A DNA stretch of 64,000 nucleotides from Thalassolituus sp. UBA674 (GTDB lineage: Bacteria; Pseudomonadota; Gammaproteobacteria; Pseudomonadales; Oceanobacteraceae): assembly GCA_002298335.1 (NCBI GenBank), contig DBNK01000028.1, forward strand, positions 43,083 to 107,082, written 5' to 3'. Below are positions 35,484 through 44,775 of the stretch, piece after piece. The notes under the pieces were generated by a model. The model did not search any database. It saw only the letters and a list, made by a program, of their open reading frames with translations, and was not told the origin of the DNA. The position numbers were made by a program, and so were the translations under genes. Position 1 is the first letter of the stretch. Every line of letters starts with the position of its first letter.

Positions 35484-37235
35484 TCAACCGATTTTAAACT
35501 CGGTCAGCCAGACCGACTGATACGGATACAACACCAGTTCATCGGTAATAATCGTAGGTTCATGCGCGAGCAGATTCATCAGACCGTTTTCCAGGAAGCC
35601 AAGGCTCGCCAGTGGCAATTTCAGAATGCGTTCAGTCACGTTCGACATGGCCCAGATGCGCTGGGAACCATCCACGCTGGTGCGCTGCAGAATAAACAGA
35701 TCCGAGTTGATTTTGATGACATCCTGACGGGCATCCGGACTGAATGCTGGTTGCTTACGGCGGATGCGGATCATGCGGGTCAGCTCTGCAAACACTTCTG
35801 ACTGCGGCGTTACCGCATTGCTCATCAGGTATTCAAGCTCATGCATATCCCAGATTTTGCGGTTAATGGAGCGGGTACGCCCCGTCTGTTCAACGTGAGC
35901 CAGATCATTAGGCGATGCCGTAAAGCTGTGGATATAGAGCGCCGGGATCCCCTGCATGGCCAGCATGATGGCCTGCGAACACAGGAAACGCTGTACCTGA
36001 TGATGATCCACTCCGCGTCGCGTGCCCATACAGGCATCAAACAGCGTGATGTTGATTTCGTACGGGCTCTCCGTGCCGTCCCCATTCGCTTTCATACTGA
36101 CAAAACCACCGAAGCGGTGCATGGAATCAATCAGATCCTGCACTTCACGTTCCGGTAACAGCCCTTCTACCGGGCGTACGCCGATACCGTCATGAGACGC
36201 AGTGAAGTTAAGGTAGGTACACCCGGTCGGCAATGGTGGGATATCCGCCGCCCAATCGGTCAGAAAAGACGCATTTCCCCGGTTCAGCGCGTGCAGCACC
36301 AGTGGCGGCAGACCAAACTGATACACCATGTGCGCTTCATCAGAATCACCAAAGTAACTGAGATTTTCTTTTACCGGGACGTTGGTCTCGGTAATCACCA
36401 CCACCTCAGGGGCGACAAAGTTCACCACATCGCGCAGCAGCTTCACCGCTTCATGAGTCTGAGATAAATGCAGACAGGTGGTGCCCAGCTGTTTCCATAA
36501 AAATGCAACCGCATCGAGGCGGATAAACCGCGCTCCGCGCTCAATATACAGCAGATAAATCTGGATAAACTCGTACAGCACTTTGGGGTTGGCGAAATTC
36601 ACATCCACCTGATCTTTGGAGAAGGTGGCCCAGACATAACGCACGCCCCGGCGGGTGTACACGGGTGTCAGAAGCGGCGAGTTACGTGGCCGGGTAACCA
36701 TGGACACATCGGTTTCCGGGTCCACTTCAATAAAATAATCGCTGTAGGGTTCGTTATTGCCGATGTAATCAATAAACCACAGGTTTTCGCGTGAACAGTG
36801 ATTAATCACCAGATCGATCATCAGATCGAAATCGGCGGCAATTTCAGCAACGTGGCTCCAGTCACCCCACTCTGGATTGACCTGACGGTAATCGATCACC
36901 GAAAAGCCGTCGTCCGAACTGTAAGGAAAAAACGGCAGGAGATGAACAGAATTAACGACATCGACTAACTTTTCACGCAGAAAAGACGCCAGCGTACTGA
37001 AGGGTTTTTCACCTTCTTTCTGCAGGGAATTACCGTAGGTGATCAGAATAATATCTTCTTCCGACCAACGACTGGCGTCCGCCGGTGTTGGTTCTTCCTG
37101 TACCTGTCGCCGGGTGTTATCACAGAAAGTGGTGCAGTAAGTGAGAATGTCATTGGCGATCTGCGCACAGTCCTGTGCATCCCCATAAATGTTGCGCACA
37201 CGCTGAGTAAATTGGGCTAATGCTGCCTGAGTCAT
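35484..37235 (-). CDS. GH13_18 glucoside phosphorylase, glucosylglycerate-phosphorylase-like
   Basis: A 583-residue retaining glycoside phosphorylase of the sucrose-phosphorylase group. Expected catalytic residues are the nucleophile Asp241 (FIRLDAVAF), acid/base Glu283 (VVITETNVP) and Asp349 (ASHDGIG). Long stretches (VHLLPFFPYSSDDGFSVIDY, VTRPRNSPLLTP, DDEAHMVYQF-like) follow E. coli YcjM, glucosylglycerate phosphorylase, more closely than the shorter true sucrose phosphorylases. It would split glucosylglycerate (or a related glucoside) with phosphate to glucose-1-phosphate. Position after eda in the zwf-edd-eda operon supports a catabolic role. Substrate is inferred. AGGA precedes the ATG. 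Confidence 0.82.
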   Translation of the reverse strand: MTQAALAQFTQRVRNIYGDAQDCAQIANDILTYCTTFCDNTRRQVQEEPTPADASRWSEEDIILITYGNSLQKEGEKPFSTLASFLREKLVDVVNSVHLLPFFPYSSDDGFSVIDYRQVNPEWGDWSHVAEIAADFDLMIDLVINHCSRENLWFIDYIGNNEPYSDYFIEVDPETDVSMVTRPRNSPLLTPVYTRRGVRYVWATFSKDQVDVNFANPKVLYEFIQIYLLYIERGARFIRLDAVAFLWKQLGTTCLHLSQTHEAVKLLRDVVNFVAPEVVVITETNVPVKENLSYFGDSDEAHMVYQFGLPPLVLHALNRGNASFLTDWAADIPPLPTGCTYLNFTASHDGIGVRPVEGLLPEREVQDLIDSMHRFGGFVSMKANGDGTESPYEINITLFDACMGTRRGVDHHQVQRFLCSQAIMLAMQGIPALYIHSFTASPNDLAHVEQTGRTRSINRKIWDMHELEYLMSNAVTPQSEVFAELTRMIRIRRKQPAFSPDARQDVIKINSDLFILQRTSVDGSQRIWAMSNVTERILKLPLASLGFLENGLMNLLAHEPTIITDELVLYPYQSVWLTEFKIG

Positions 37236-37256
37236 TGAGAGTTCCTGAAAAGCGAC

Positions 37257-37865
37257 TTAACTGGTTTCGGCAATATGGGTGATACCGGCCCAGTCTTTAT
37301 TCTGAATAAGATTTGCGGGTGTGAGCCAGCTGCCACCCACGGCAAACACATTGCTGAGCGCAAGATAATCATGGCTGGTGCGGGCGTTGATGCCACCGGT
37401 CGGGCAGAAAGAGACATCCGGTAAAGGTGCACCGATGGACTTGAGCATATCGATACCGCCAGCCGCTTCAGCCGGGAAAAATTTCATCCGGTTAAAACCG
37501 GCTTCCCGCGCCAGCATCACCTCTCCGGGCGTTGCCACGCCGGGCAGATAAGGGCCACCCCACTCTTTGGCTGCATCGAGCAGGGATGGGGTAAATCCCG
37601 GACTGATCACAAACTGCGCGCCGTTATTCACGGCGGTGTGCAGCTCTGCCGGACGGGTTACCGTACCGACGCCGACAATCGCATCCGGTACGTTCTGGCT
37701 GATTTCCCGGATGGCGTCGTAGGCGCAGCCGGTGCGGAGAGTGACCTCCAGCAAATGAATTCCGCCGTTGACCAGTGCCTGCGCCATCGGCACCGCATCT
37801 TCAAGATTGTTGATAACAATCACCGGCACTACAGGCCGTGTCTGCCCGAGCCATGTTTCCCACAT
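37257..37865 (-). CDS. eda: KDPG/KHG aldolase
   Basis: A 202-residue class I aldolase that cleaves 2-keto-3-deoxy-6-phosphogluconate to pyruvate and glyceraldehyde-3-phosphate, the last Entner-Doudoroff step. Glu40 (LLEVTLRT) and the Schiff-base Lys129 (NRMKFFPAEAAGG) are present, as is the phosphate-binding FCPTGGIN. It starts 6 nt after edd and is followed 21 nt later by the phosphorylase gene. Confidence 0.96.
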   Translation of the reverse strand: MWETWLGQTRPVVPVIVINNLEDAVPMAQALVNGGIHLLEVTLRTGCAYDAIREISQNVPDAIVGVGTVTRPAELHTAVNNGAQFVISPGFTPSLLDAAKEWGGPYLPGVATPGEVMLAREAGFNRMKFFPAEAAGGIDMLKSIGAPLPDVSFCPTGGINARTSHDYLALSNVFAVGGSWLTPANLIQNKDWAGITHIAETS

Positions 37866-37871
37866 TGTTCT

Positions 37872-39692
37872 TTACTCCCAACCTATGCTGATGGCGCCCT
37901 GATCTGCCGGGCCGGCCAACTGACGGAAACCCGCAAACAGTTCGCGGCCAACGCCGAAGGATGATGCAGCCACATCCAGTGGTGGCAATGGTTGCTGCAG
38001 ACGGGCGGAAAAATCTTCTGTGAGCACTTCCAGAGTGCCCTGATGACCATCGAGACGGATCCGGTCTCCGTCCTGTACGGCCTGAATCGGTCCGCCACCC
38101 AGTGCTTCCGGGCTCAGATGAATTGCCGCCGGGACTTTACCGGAGGCACCCGAGAGACGTCCGTCGGTCACCAGTGCGACCTTGTATCCCTGTTCCTGCA
38201 GATTGGTCAGTGACGGTGTCAGCTGATGCAGTTCCGGCATGCCATTGGCTTTCGGGCCCTGGGCTTTCACCACCACGATCACATCCTGATTCAGTTCGCC
38301 GTTTTTATAGGCGTCCAGCACCTGTTGCTGATCGGTGAACACTTTTGCTGGCGCTTCGATCACCCAGCGATCATCCGGTACGGCAGAGACTTTCATCACG
38401 GCGCGGCCAAGATTGCCACTGACCAGTTTCATTCCACCTTCGTGGAGGAAAGGTTGACTGACCGGTGCCAGTACGGAGGTATCTGCACTTTCTGCAGCTG
38501 ACTCAACCCAGCTCAGCTGACCACTCTCATTCAGTACCGGTTTCTGACACCAGCGCTCCAGACCATAACCAAGAATGGTATTCACCTCGTTGTGAAGCAG
38601 ACCGGCGCCAAGCAATTCTTTCATCAGGAACGGCATGCCACCGGCGGTTTCAAACGCATTCACGTCGGCGCTGCCGTTGGGGTACATACGGGTCATCAGC
38701 GGAATTACGGAAGACAGCTCATCCATGTCTTCCCAGTCGATCAGAATACCGGCCATACGGGCAATGGCGATCAGGTGAATGCTGTGATTGGTGGAGCCAC
38801 CTGTGGCCAGCAGCCCAATCATGGCGTTAACCATCACCTTCTCATCCATGATTTTGCAGATGGGCATATAGCCCGGATCCAGTGCCGTGATTTCGGTTAC
38901 CCGTTCCGTCGCTGCCTTAGTCAGCGCATCGCGCAACGGCGTGTAAGGATTCACAAAGGAAGAGCCTGGCAGCTGCAGCCCCATGATTTCCATCAGCATC
39001 TGGTTGGAGTTGGCCGTACCATAAAAAGTACAGGTTCCTTCACTGTGGTAAGAACCCATTTCACTGGCCAGCAATGCCTCTTCACCAACCTCTCCCCGGG
39101 CGAAGGCCTGTCGTACTTTGGCTTTCTCGGAGTTACTGATACCACTGGGCATAGGTCCTGATGGCACAAACACGGCGGGCAGATGACCGAAACGCAACGC
39201 GGCCATCAGCAGCCCGGGAACAATCTTGTCACAGATACCCAGCATGAGGTTACCGTCGAATACCTGGTGCGACAGAGCCACAGCGGTACTGAGGGCTATC
39301 ACATCACGGCTGAAAAGAGACAGTTCCATGCCGGTCTGTCCCTGAGTCACCCCATCACACATGGCCGGAACTCCACCGGCAACCTGCCCCACATGCCCCA
39401 GGCGACTCAGTTCTGACTTGATCAGAGGCGGAAAATCACGGTAAGGAGCGTGTGCTGATAACACATCGTTGTAGGCCGTGATAATACCGATATTGGCTCT
39501 GTGTCCCTGCCGCAGAATCAGTTTTTCATCGGCTGTAGCCGAGGCATAATCGTGTGCCAGATTGGTACAGCTGAGCTGACCGCGGATGGTGCCCACATCC
39601 GCAGCCTGTCCCATCTGGGCCAGATAGGCTGCGCGTGTGGCCTGACTGCGTTTGCGGATGCGTTCAGTAACGCTTTCGACAACGGTGTGCAT
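37872..39692 (-). CDS. edd: 6-phosphogluconate dehydratase
   Basis: A 606-residue IlvD/Edd-family iron-sulfur dehydratase that makes KDPG from 6-phosphogluconate. Visible signatures are QLSCTNLAHDYA, GGVPAMCDGVTQGQTGMELSLFSRDVIALSTA, MLGICDKIVPGLLMAALRFGHLP and LVTDGRLSGASGKVPAAIHLSPEA. Cluster-binding Cys residues lie in those first three. A GTG three codons upstream overlaps the GGAG, so the ATG at 39690-39692 (8-nt spacing) is used; the length then equals E. coli Edd within three residues. Confidence 0.96.
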   Translation of the reverse strand: MHTVVESVTERIRKRSQATRAAYLAQMGQAADVGTIRGQLSCTNLAHDYASATADEKLILRQGHRANIGIITAYNDVLSAHAPYRDFPPLIKSELSRLGHVGQVAGGVPAMCDGVTQGQTGMELSLFSRDVIALSTAVALSHQVFDGNLMLGICDKIVPGLLMAALRFGHLPAVFVPSGPMPSGISNSEKAKVRQAFARGEVGEEALLASEMGSYHSEGTCTFYGTANSNQMLMEIMGLQLPGSSFVNPYTPLRDALTKAATERVTEITALDPGYMPICKIMDEKVMVNAMIGLLATGGSTNHSIHLIAIARMAGILIDWEDMDELSSVIPLMTRMYPNGSADVNAFETAGGMPFLMKELLGAGLLHNEVNTILGYGLERWCQKPVLNESGQLSWVESAAESADTSVLAPVSQPFLHEGGMKLVSGNLGRAVMKVSAVPDDRWVIEAPAKVFTDQQQVLDAYKNGELNQDVIVVVKAQGPKANGMPELHQLTPSLTNLQEQGYKVALVTDGRLSGASGKVPAAIHLSPEALGGGPIQAVQDGDRIRLDGHQGTLEVLTEDFSARLQQPLPPLDVAASSFGVGRELFAGFRQLAGPADQGAISIGWE

Positions 39693-39716
39693 AATATTCA
39701 CTCCGGCAGATGCTCA

Positions 39717-40418
39717 TTATTCACTACGGTAAATGCTGAGAGAGGCCTGCGACTGGTACAGCAGTGTGCGCACCGGCATCGCCTGAATATTCTGGCGCTC
39801 AGCAACTTCCGTTGCCTGTGCAAAAACCTCATTTTTCTGATCGCCTTCAAAATGCAGATACAGATGACGGCATTTTGCCAGCAGGGCCCAGGTCAGCGTC
39901 ATACGTGGCATATCGGAAGGCTCATCCAGCACCGGGCTGCACCAGGCTCCGCCGCCTTCGTTCAGGCAATTCGCCAGCGCTTCTGAATGCGGGAACCAGC
40001 TCGCTGTATGGCCATCATTACCCATTCCCAGCACGGCAAAATCCAGTCGGGTGATCTGTTCATGCAGTTTGTTTTCACACTCCATAAAACCATCCACCGG
40101 ATTGGCTGCTTTATTCTTCAAGGGCAGAAAATACGCTGTAGCAGCCTCATTCTGCAGCAGATTCTCCCGCACCAGACGGGCGTTGCTGGCTGCGTCCGTC
40201 TCATCAACCCAGCGCTCATCAACCAGAGTGATCAGTACCTTGCTCCAGTCCAGCTTACGCTGCGACAACTCACGGAAAAAACGCACCGGCGTACTGCCAC
40301 CACTGACGGCGATACACACCCGCCCTCTGGCCTCAATGGCTTCACGGATACGCTTTGCCAGGCTGTCTGCGAGTTGCTTTGCCAGGGTTTCCGGTGATTT
40401 GAAACGGTTATCTGTCAT
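39717..40418 (-). CDS. pgl: 6-phosphogluconolactonase
   Basis: A 233-residue DevB/SOL-type lactonase linking zwf to edd. Signatures are the N-terminal VCIAVSGGSTPVRFFREL, TLVDERWVDETDAASNARLVRENLL and DFAVLGMGNDGHTASWFPHS; the His in DGHTAS is expected to be catalytic. GAGGAAT precedes the ATG. A longer frame reaching 40526 runs into zwf and lacks family similarity. Spacing: 7 nt to zwf and 24 nt to edd. Confidence 0.94.
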   Translation of the reverse strand: MTDNRFKSPETLAKQLADSLAKRIREAIEARGRVCIAVSGGSTPVRFFRELSQRKLDWSKVLITLVDERWVDETDAASNARLVRENLLQNEAATAYFLPLKNKAANPVDGFMECENKLHEQITRLDFAVLGMGNDGHTASWFPHSEALANCLNEGGGAWCSPVLDEPSDMPRMTLTWALLAKCRHLYLHFEGDQKNEVFAQATEVAERQNIQAMPVRTLLYQSQASLSIYRSE

Positions 40419-40425
40419 ACATTCC

Positions 40426-41883
40426 TCAACTGTTTTCATCCCACAGACGGCCATCCCGGGCCAGCAGCAGAGTCGCCGCTGCCGGTCCCCAGGAACCTGA
40501 GGTATAGGGTTCGGGCCGCTGATCAATTTCTTCCCAATATTTGAGAATCGGGTCTACCCAGCGCCAGGCTTCCACCAGCTCATCATCTCGCAGGAACAGG
40601 GTGGCGTTGCCGCTGAGTACATCAAATAACAGACGTTCATAGGCCTCCGGTACGCGCGCCTGTTTGTGGTTGGACGGATTCAGGCTGAGATTCATCGGCC
40701 GCACACTCATGCCCGGACCCACGCGTTTTTCACACAGCATCAGACGCACACCATCGTCCGGCTGCAGACGGAAAATGAGTTTGTTGGCCATGGTATTTTT
40801 GTGCTGCAGCGGAAAGATAGAGTGTGGCAGTTCTTTAAACTGAACCACGATCTCACACATACGGTCGGCCAGACGTTTACCCGTGCGCAGATAAAACGGC
40901 ACCCCTGCCCAGCGCCAGTTATCTATTTCGACCTTGGCAGCAACGAAGGTCTCGGTATTACTTTTTTCATGGACACCGGGCTCATCGCGGTAGCGTGGAA
41001 CCGGATGACCATCGGCAACGCCGGAATCGTACTGCCCCCGGACCACATTGTCGTTGATCATACGGTCGACGATGGGCTTCAGGGATTTGAGGACTTTGAC
41101 CTTTTCATCCCGGACCGCATCCGGCTCGAGCTTGGCCGGTGGCTCCATCGCCGTAATACACAACAGCTGCAGCAGATGGTTCTGGAACATGTCGCGCATG
41201 GCTCCGACGTGTTCATAAAACTCGGCACGCTTTTCAACGCCAAGAGATTCGGAAATCGTGATCTGAATGTGGTCGATGTAATGCTGGTTCCACTGGGACT
41301 CAAACAGTGAGTTGGCAAAACGCAGCACCATGAGGTTCTGCACGGTCTCTTTGCCTAAATAATGATCTATCCGGTAAATCTGCGATTCACTGAAAAATTC
41401 CGCCACCGTGTCATTAATTTCCTGAGCGGACTTCAGGTCATAGCCAATGGGTTTTTCCAGCACGATTTTGCTGTTGGATTTAATCAGGCCGGCTTTCTGC
41501 AGGCCACGGCACACCGGCATATACAGGTTGGAGCCGGTAGACATGTAATACACCCGGTTAATGTCTTCCTGCGAGAGAATCCCCGGCAGATGATCATAAC
41601 CGTCATCGTCGTTCACATTCAGAGTCAGGCAATGGACGGAATCAAGGAAGGCATCCAGCTTGGACAGCTCAAGGTAGGGAGCAGCAACGTGAGACTTAAG
41701 CGATGACTCAATCTGTTTGCGGAAAGCGTCAGGTTCAGGACTTTGCCGGGTGACGGCGTAGATTTTCCCCTGCGGCAGGCGGTTATCGTAATGCAGCATG
41801 TAGAGTGCCGGCATCAGTTTACGCAGTGAGAGGTCTCCAAGCCCCCCGAAGAGTACCAGTTCAAACGGCGCATGAATGTGCAT
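40426..41883 (-). CDS. zwf: Glucose-6-phosphate 1-dehydrogenase
   Basis: A 485-residue enzyme that oxidises glucose-6-phosphate to 6-phosphogluconolactone with NAD(P). The nucleotide motif reads FGGLGDLSLRKLMPAL, the active-site signature is RIDHYLGKETVQNL with the catalytic His, and EKPIGYD is present. GGAGG at good spacing fixes the ATG at 41881-41883 rather than one nine codons upstream. First gene of zwf-pgl-edd-eda-phosphorylase. No HexR-like palindrome was found upstream by eye. Confidence 0.96.
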   Translation of the reverse strand: MHIHAPFELVLFGGLGDLSLRKLMPALYMLHYDNRLPQGKIYAVTRQSPEPDAFRKQIESSLKSHVAAPYLELSKLDAFLDSVHCLTLNVNDDDGYDHLPGILSQEDINRVYYMSTGSNLYMPVCRGLQKAGLIKSNSKIVLEKPIGYDLKSAQEINDTVAEFFSESQIYRIDHYLGKETVQNLMVLRFANSLFESQWNQHYIDHIQITISESLGVEKRAEFYEHVGAMRDMFQNHLLQLLCITAMEPPAKLEPDAVRDEKVKVLKSLKPIVDRMINDNVVRGQYDSGVADGHPVPRYRDEPGVHEKSNTETFVAAKVEIDNWRWAGVPFYLRTGKRLADRMCEIVVQFKELPHSIFPLQHKNTMANKLIFRLQPDDGVRLMLCEKRVGPGMSVRPMNLSLNPSNHKQARVPEAYERLLFDVLSGNATLFLRDDELVEAWRWVDPILKYWEEIDQRPEPYTSGSWGPAAATLLLARDGRLWDENS

Positions 41884-42220
41884 CGGGACCTCCACATGAA
41901 ATTCTGGCACTCATTGATGTTGGCACTGAATTCCCGGTGTCGCCAGTTACATTGTCCTGAGTGACACTCCTGCCAGTCTGACCAGACTGTCTGAATGCGC
42001 GTTGTTAACAGACTTCTGAACGTGTTAAGCAGGTTTTGTTCCGGCTTTTTCAAAGGCTCCAGTCAGTAACCCACGTCTGTCAGGAATGCCCCTTCGTTAC
42101 CCGGTAAAACAACCGGCTTCACGGAACCCCTGACGCAAAAACTTAACAAATCTGCCATAATCTGGTCCCTGTGTAAGGTACGATTCTCAACTCTCTGAAG
42201 AAAATTAAGGAAAGAATTTT
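41884..42220. other. Intergenic region between divergent zwf and galU
   Basis: 337 bp with no credible gene. It must hold both promoters. A CATAAT-like -10 lies near 42157, without a convincing -35, and AAGGAA is the galU Shine-Dalgarno. No clear operator was identified. Confidence 0.5.
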
Positions 42221-43057
42221 ATGATCCGCAAATGCCTGTTCCCGGTCGCCGGTTACGGTACCCGCTTCCTTCCGGCCACCAAAGCCATGCCCAAAGAAAT
42301 GCTGCCGATTGTGAACAAACCTCTGGTGCAGTATGGCGTCGAGGAGGCAACTCAGGCTGGAATCAACCGCATCGGATTCATCACCGGCCGCGGCAAGCGT
42401 GCCATCGCCGACCACTTTGACATCAGCTACGAGCTGGAAAAAGAAATTGAAGGCAGCGGCAAAGAAAACCTGCTGACCAGCATCCGCAAACTGATCAATG
42501 AAAATGAATTCGCTTTCAAACGCCAGAACCATATGAAAGGCCTCGGCCACGCGATCCTTTCCGGCAGATATCTGATGGGTGACGAGCCATTTGCCGTTGT
42601 TCTGGCCGACGACCTGTGTGTGCCAGCCGAAGATGGCGAAGGTGTACTGGCCCAGATGGTCAAACTCTATAACCAGTTCCGTTGCTCCATCGTCGCCATT
42701 CAGGAAGTGCCGCATGATGAAGTGCACAAGTACGGTGTGATCGCTGGTGAAGAAATGAAAGATGGCCTGTTCCGCATCACCGACATGGTCGAAAAACCAG
42801 CCAAGGAAGATGCGCCCAGTAACTATGCCGTCATCGGCCGCTACATCCTGACTCCGGATATCTTCGACATCATCGAAGACACCCCTCCTGGCAAAAACGG
42901 TGAAGTTCAGATCACCGACGCTCTGCTGACCCAGGCGAAGAACGGTTGCGTGCTCGGCTACAAATTCCGTGGTACCCGTTTTGACTGCGGCAGCATCGAC
43001 GGATTTGTGGAAGCGACTAATTACGTTTACGAGAACATCTTCAAAAAGGAAGGCTGA
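42221..43057 (+). CDS. galU: UTP-glucose-1-phosphate uridylyltransferase
   Basis: A 278-residue GalU that makes UDP-glucose from glucose-1-phosphate and UTP for envelope polysaccharides. The signature is KCLFPVAGYGTRFLPATKAMPKEMLPIVNKPL at the N-terminus, with FAVVLADDL (metal Asp) near residue 128 and VEKP in the middle. Glucose-1-phosphate is also the product expected of the nearby phosphorylase. It starts 337 bp from zwf and ends 4 nt before the phosphomannomutase gene, so the two are probably co-transcribed. Confidence 0.96.
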   Translation: MIRKCLFPVAGYGTRFLPATKAMPKEMLPIVNKPLVQYGVEEATQAGINRIGFITGRGKRAIADHFDISYELEKEIEGSGKENLLTSIRKLINENEFAFKRQNHMKGLGHAILSGRYLMGDEPFAVVLADDLCVPAEDGEGVLAQMVKLYNQFRCSIVAIQEVPHDEVHKYGVIAGEEMKDGLFRITDMVEKPAKEDAPSNYAVIGRYILTPDIFDIIEDTPPGKNGEVQITDALLTQAKNGCVLGYKFRGTRFDCGSIDGFVEATNYVYENIFKKEG

Positions 43058-43061
43058 TGCT

Positions 43062-44411
43062 GTGAGCACTCTGTCCTGCTTCAAAGCCTATGATGTCCGT
43101 GGCCGACTGCCCGACGAACTGAACAATGACATTGCTTACCGCATAGGCCGCGCCTATGCGGCTTATCTGCAACCCCAGAGCGTCGTAATTGGTTATGACA
43201 TCCGTCTTACCAGTTATGAGCTGTCGCGTGCCCTGGCAGAAGGGCTCATGGATGGTGGTGCCGATGTCATTGATATCGGTCAGTGTGGTACCGAAGAAAT
43301 CTACTTCGCCACCTCTCATCTGGGTACGGACGGTGGTATCTGCGTAACCGCCAGTCACAACCCGAAAGACTACAACGGCATGAAGTTTGTGCGTGAAGGT
43401 TCCAGGCCCATCAGTGGTGATACCGGCCTGAAAGACATTGAGCGCATGGCTGCAGAAAACGTCTTTCCGGAATCTCAGCACAAAGGCACTCTTGCGGAAC
43501 GGGACAACCGGGCTGCATATGTGGAACATCTGCTCACTTACATCAACACAGACAACCTCAGGCCTCTGAAAATTGTCTGCAACGCCGGTAATGGGGGTGC
43601 AGGCGCTGTGATTGATGCCATTGAGCAGTTCCTGCCTTTTGAGTGGATCAAAGTCCATCATGAGGCCGATGGTGAGTTTCCTCACGGTGTTCCGAACCCT
43701 CTGCTGGAAGAGAACCGCGGTTCCACCATTGAGGCCATCAGGGCACACAAAGCCGATCTGGGTATTGCCTGGGATGGTGACTTTGACCGCTGCTTCTTCT
43801 TTGACCACGAAGGTAATTTTATTGAAGGTTATTACATCGTTGGCCTGCTGGCGGAGGCTTTCCTGAAAAAGCACAGCCCGGAGAAGATCGTTCATGACCC
43901 ACGCCTGGTGTGGAACACCGTCGATCTGACTGAATCTCTGGGTGGAGAAGCAGTACAGAGCAAAACCGGTCATGCCTTCATCAAAGAACGCATGCGCCAG
44001 GAAGATGCGGTGTACGGCGGCGAGATGAGTGCCCACCACTATTTCCGTGACTTTGCCTACTGTGACAGTGGCATGATTCCCTGGCTGCTGGTCGCAGAGC
44101 TGATCTGTACAACCGGTAAAAGCATGGCCCAACTGGTCGAAGAACGCACCGCGGCATATCCCTGCAGTGGTGAGATCAACAACCGTGTGCCGGACGCAAA
44201 GGCCACTTTGGCAAAGATTGAAGCTCACTTCAAAAACGATGCTGAGAGTGTCGACTACACCGACGGCATCAGCATGAGCTTCGGAGACTGGCGCTTCAAC
44301 CTGCGCACATCCAACACGGAACCGGTGATTCGTCTGAACGTCGAAAGCCGTGCTGACGTGGCTCTGATGAAGGAAAAAACCGCTTCAATCCTTGAGCTGA
44401 TGAAAGACTGA
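43062..44411 (+). CDS. manB: Phosphomannomutase (ManB/CpsG type)
   Basis: A 449-residue alpha-D-phosphohexomutase interconverting mannose-6-P and mannose-1-P. The catalytic Ser loop is GICVTASHNPKDYNGMKFV, the Mg2+ loop is GIAWDGDFDRCFFFD, the sugar loop is GEMSAHHYFRD and the phosphate loop RTSNTEPVIRLNVE. It follows E. coli CpsG closely and is therefore preferred over AlgC-type dual mutases, though glucose-1-P activity cannot be excluded. The start is a GTG at 43062 with AGGAAGG upstream; the frame continues into galU but there resembles no mutase. Confidence 0.92.
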   Translation: MSTLSCFKAYDVRGRLPDELNNDIAYRIGRAYAAYLQPQSVVIGYDIRLTSYELSRALAEGLMDGGADVIDIGQCGTEEIYFATSHLGTDGGICVTASHNPKDYNGMKFVREGSRPISGDTGLKDIERMAAENVFPESQHKGTLAERDNRAAYVEHLLTYINTDNLRPLKIVCNAGNGGAGAVIDAIEQFLPFEWIKVHHEADGEFPHGVPNPLLEENRGSTIEAIRAHKADLGIAWDGDFDRCFFFDHEGNFIEGYYIVGLLAEAFLKKHSPEKIVHDPRLVWNTVDLTESLGGEAVQSKTGHAFIKERMRQEDAVYGGEMSAHHYFRDFAYCDSGMIPWLLVAELICTTGKSMAQLVEERTAAYPCSGEINNRVPDAKATLAKIEAHFKNDAESVDYTDGISMSFGDWRFNLRTSNTEPVIRLNVESRADVALMKEKTASILELMKD

Positions 44412-44422
44412 AGTGGCTACAG

Positions 44423-44460
44423 GGCTGGCTCTGGCCAGCCTTCTGTATCTTTTTGTTTTT
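44423..44460 (+). terminator. Terminator after galU-manB
   Basis: A 7-bp GC-rich stem (44423-44429 with 44434-44440) is followed by a T-rich stretch including CTTTTTGTTTTTT. Confidence 0.8.
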
Positions 44461-44487
44461 TCTCAGCTTTTTTCTTTCAAAAAGGTG

Positions 44488-44516
44488 TTGACGACACACC
44501 TCCCTATACGTAAGAT
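44488..44516 (+). promoter_or_regulatory. Sigma-70 promoter of the tRNA-Asn/tRNA-Pro unit
   Basis: TTGACG (44488-44493), 17-nt spacer, TAAGAT (44511-44516), then a GC-rich discriminator (ACGCCCC). Such a discriminator is typical of stringently controlled stable RNA promoters. Confidence 0.75.
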
Positions 44517-44536
44517 ACGCCCCGCTGTCGAGATGT

Positions 44537-44612
44537 TCCCCGATAGCTCAGTCGGTAGAGCAGCGGACTGTTAATCCGTTGGTCGCTGGTTCAAGTCCAG
44601 CTCGGGGAGCCA
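44537..44612 (+). tRNA. tRNA-Asn (GTT)
   Basis: A 76-nt cloverleaf. The acceptor stem TCCCCGA pairs with TCGGGGA, the anticodon loop is CTGTTAA with anticodon GTT, the T arm has GGTTCAAGTCC, and CCA is encoded. Confidence 0.97.
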
Positions 44613-44620
44613 ACAGCGTT

Positions 44621-44697
44621 CGGGGTATAGCGCAGTCTGGTAGCGCGCCTGGTTTGGGACCAGGATGTCGGGAGTTCGAATCTCTCTACCCCGACCA
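44621..44697 (+). tRNA. tRNA-Pro (TGG)
   Basis: A 77-nt cloverleaf. The acceptor stem CGGGGTA pairs with TACCCCG, anticodon TGG lies in the loop TTTGGGA, the T arm carries GTTCGAATC, and CCA is encoded. It is 8 nt after tRNA-Asn, so they form one transcription unit. Confidence 0.97.
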
Positions 44698-44775
44698 TTA
44701 CTTTTCCTTGCTTTTCATTTCCCATGACTTTTGTTTAGAATCCGTTACTTGTCATCAACAAGTACAGAATACGTT

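Noticed and set aside
42130..42165. Sigma-70 promoter for galU
   Set aside because: A CATAAT lies at a plausible place, but no -35 with 16-18 nt spacing was found.
41884..42220. HexR operator upstream of zwf
   Set aside because: No TTGTAAT-type palindrome is visible, only a single GTTACATTGT half.
43041..44228. 395-codon minus-strand frame opposite manB
   Set aside because: Same reason; manB carries all four mutase loops on the plus strand.
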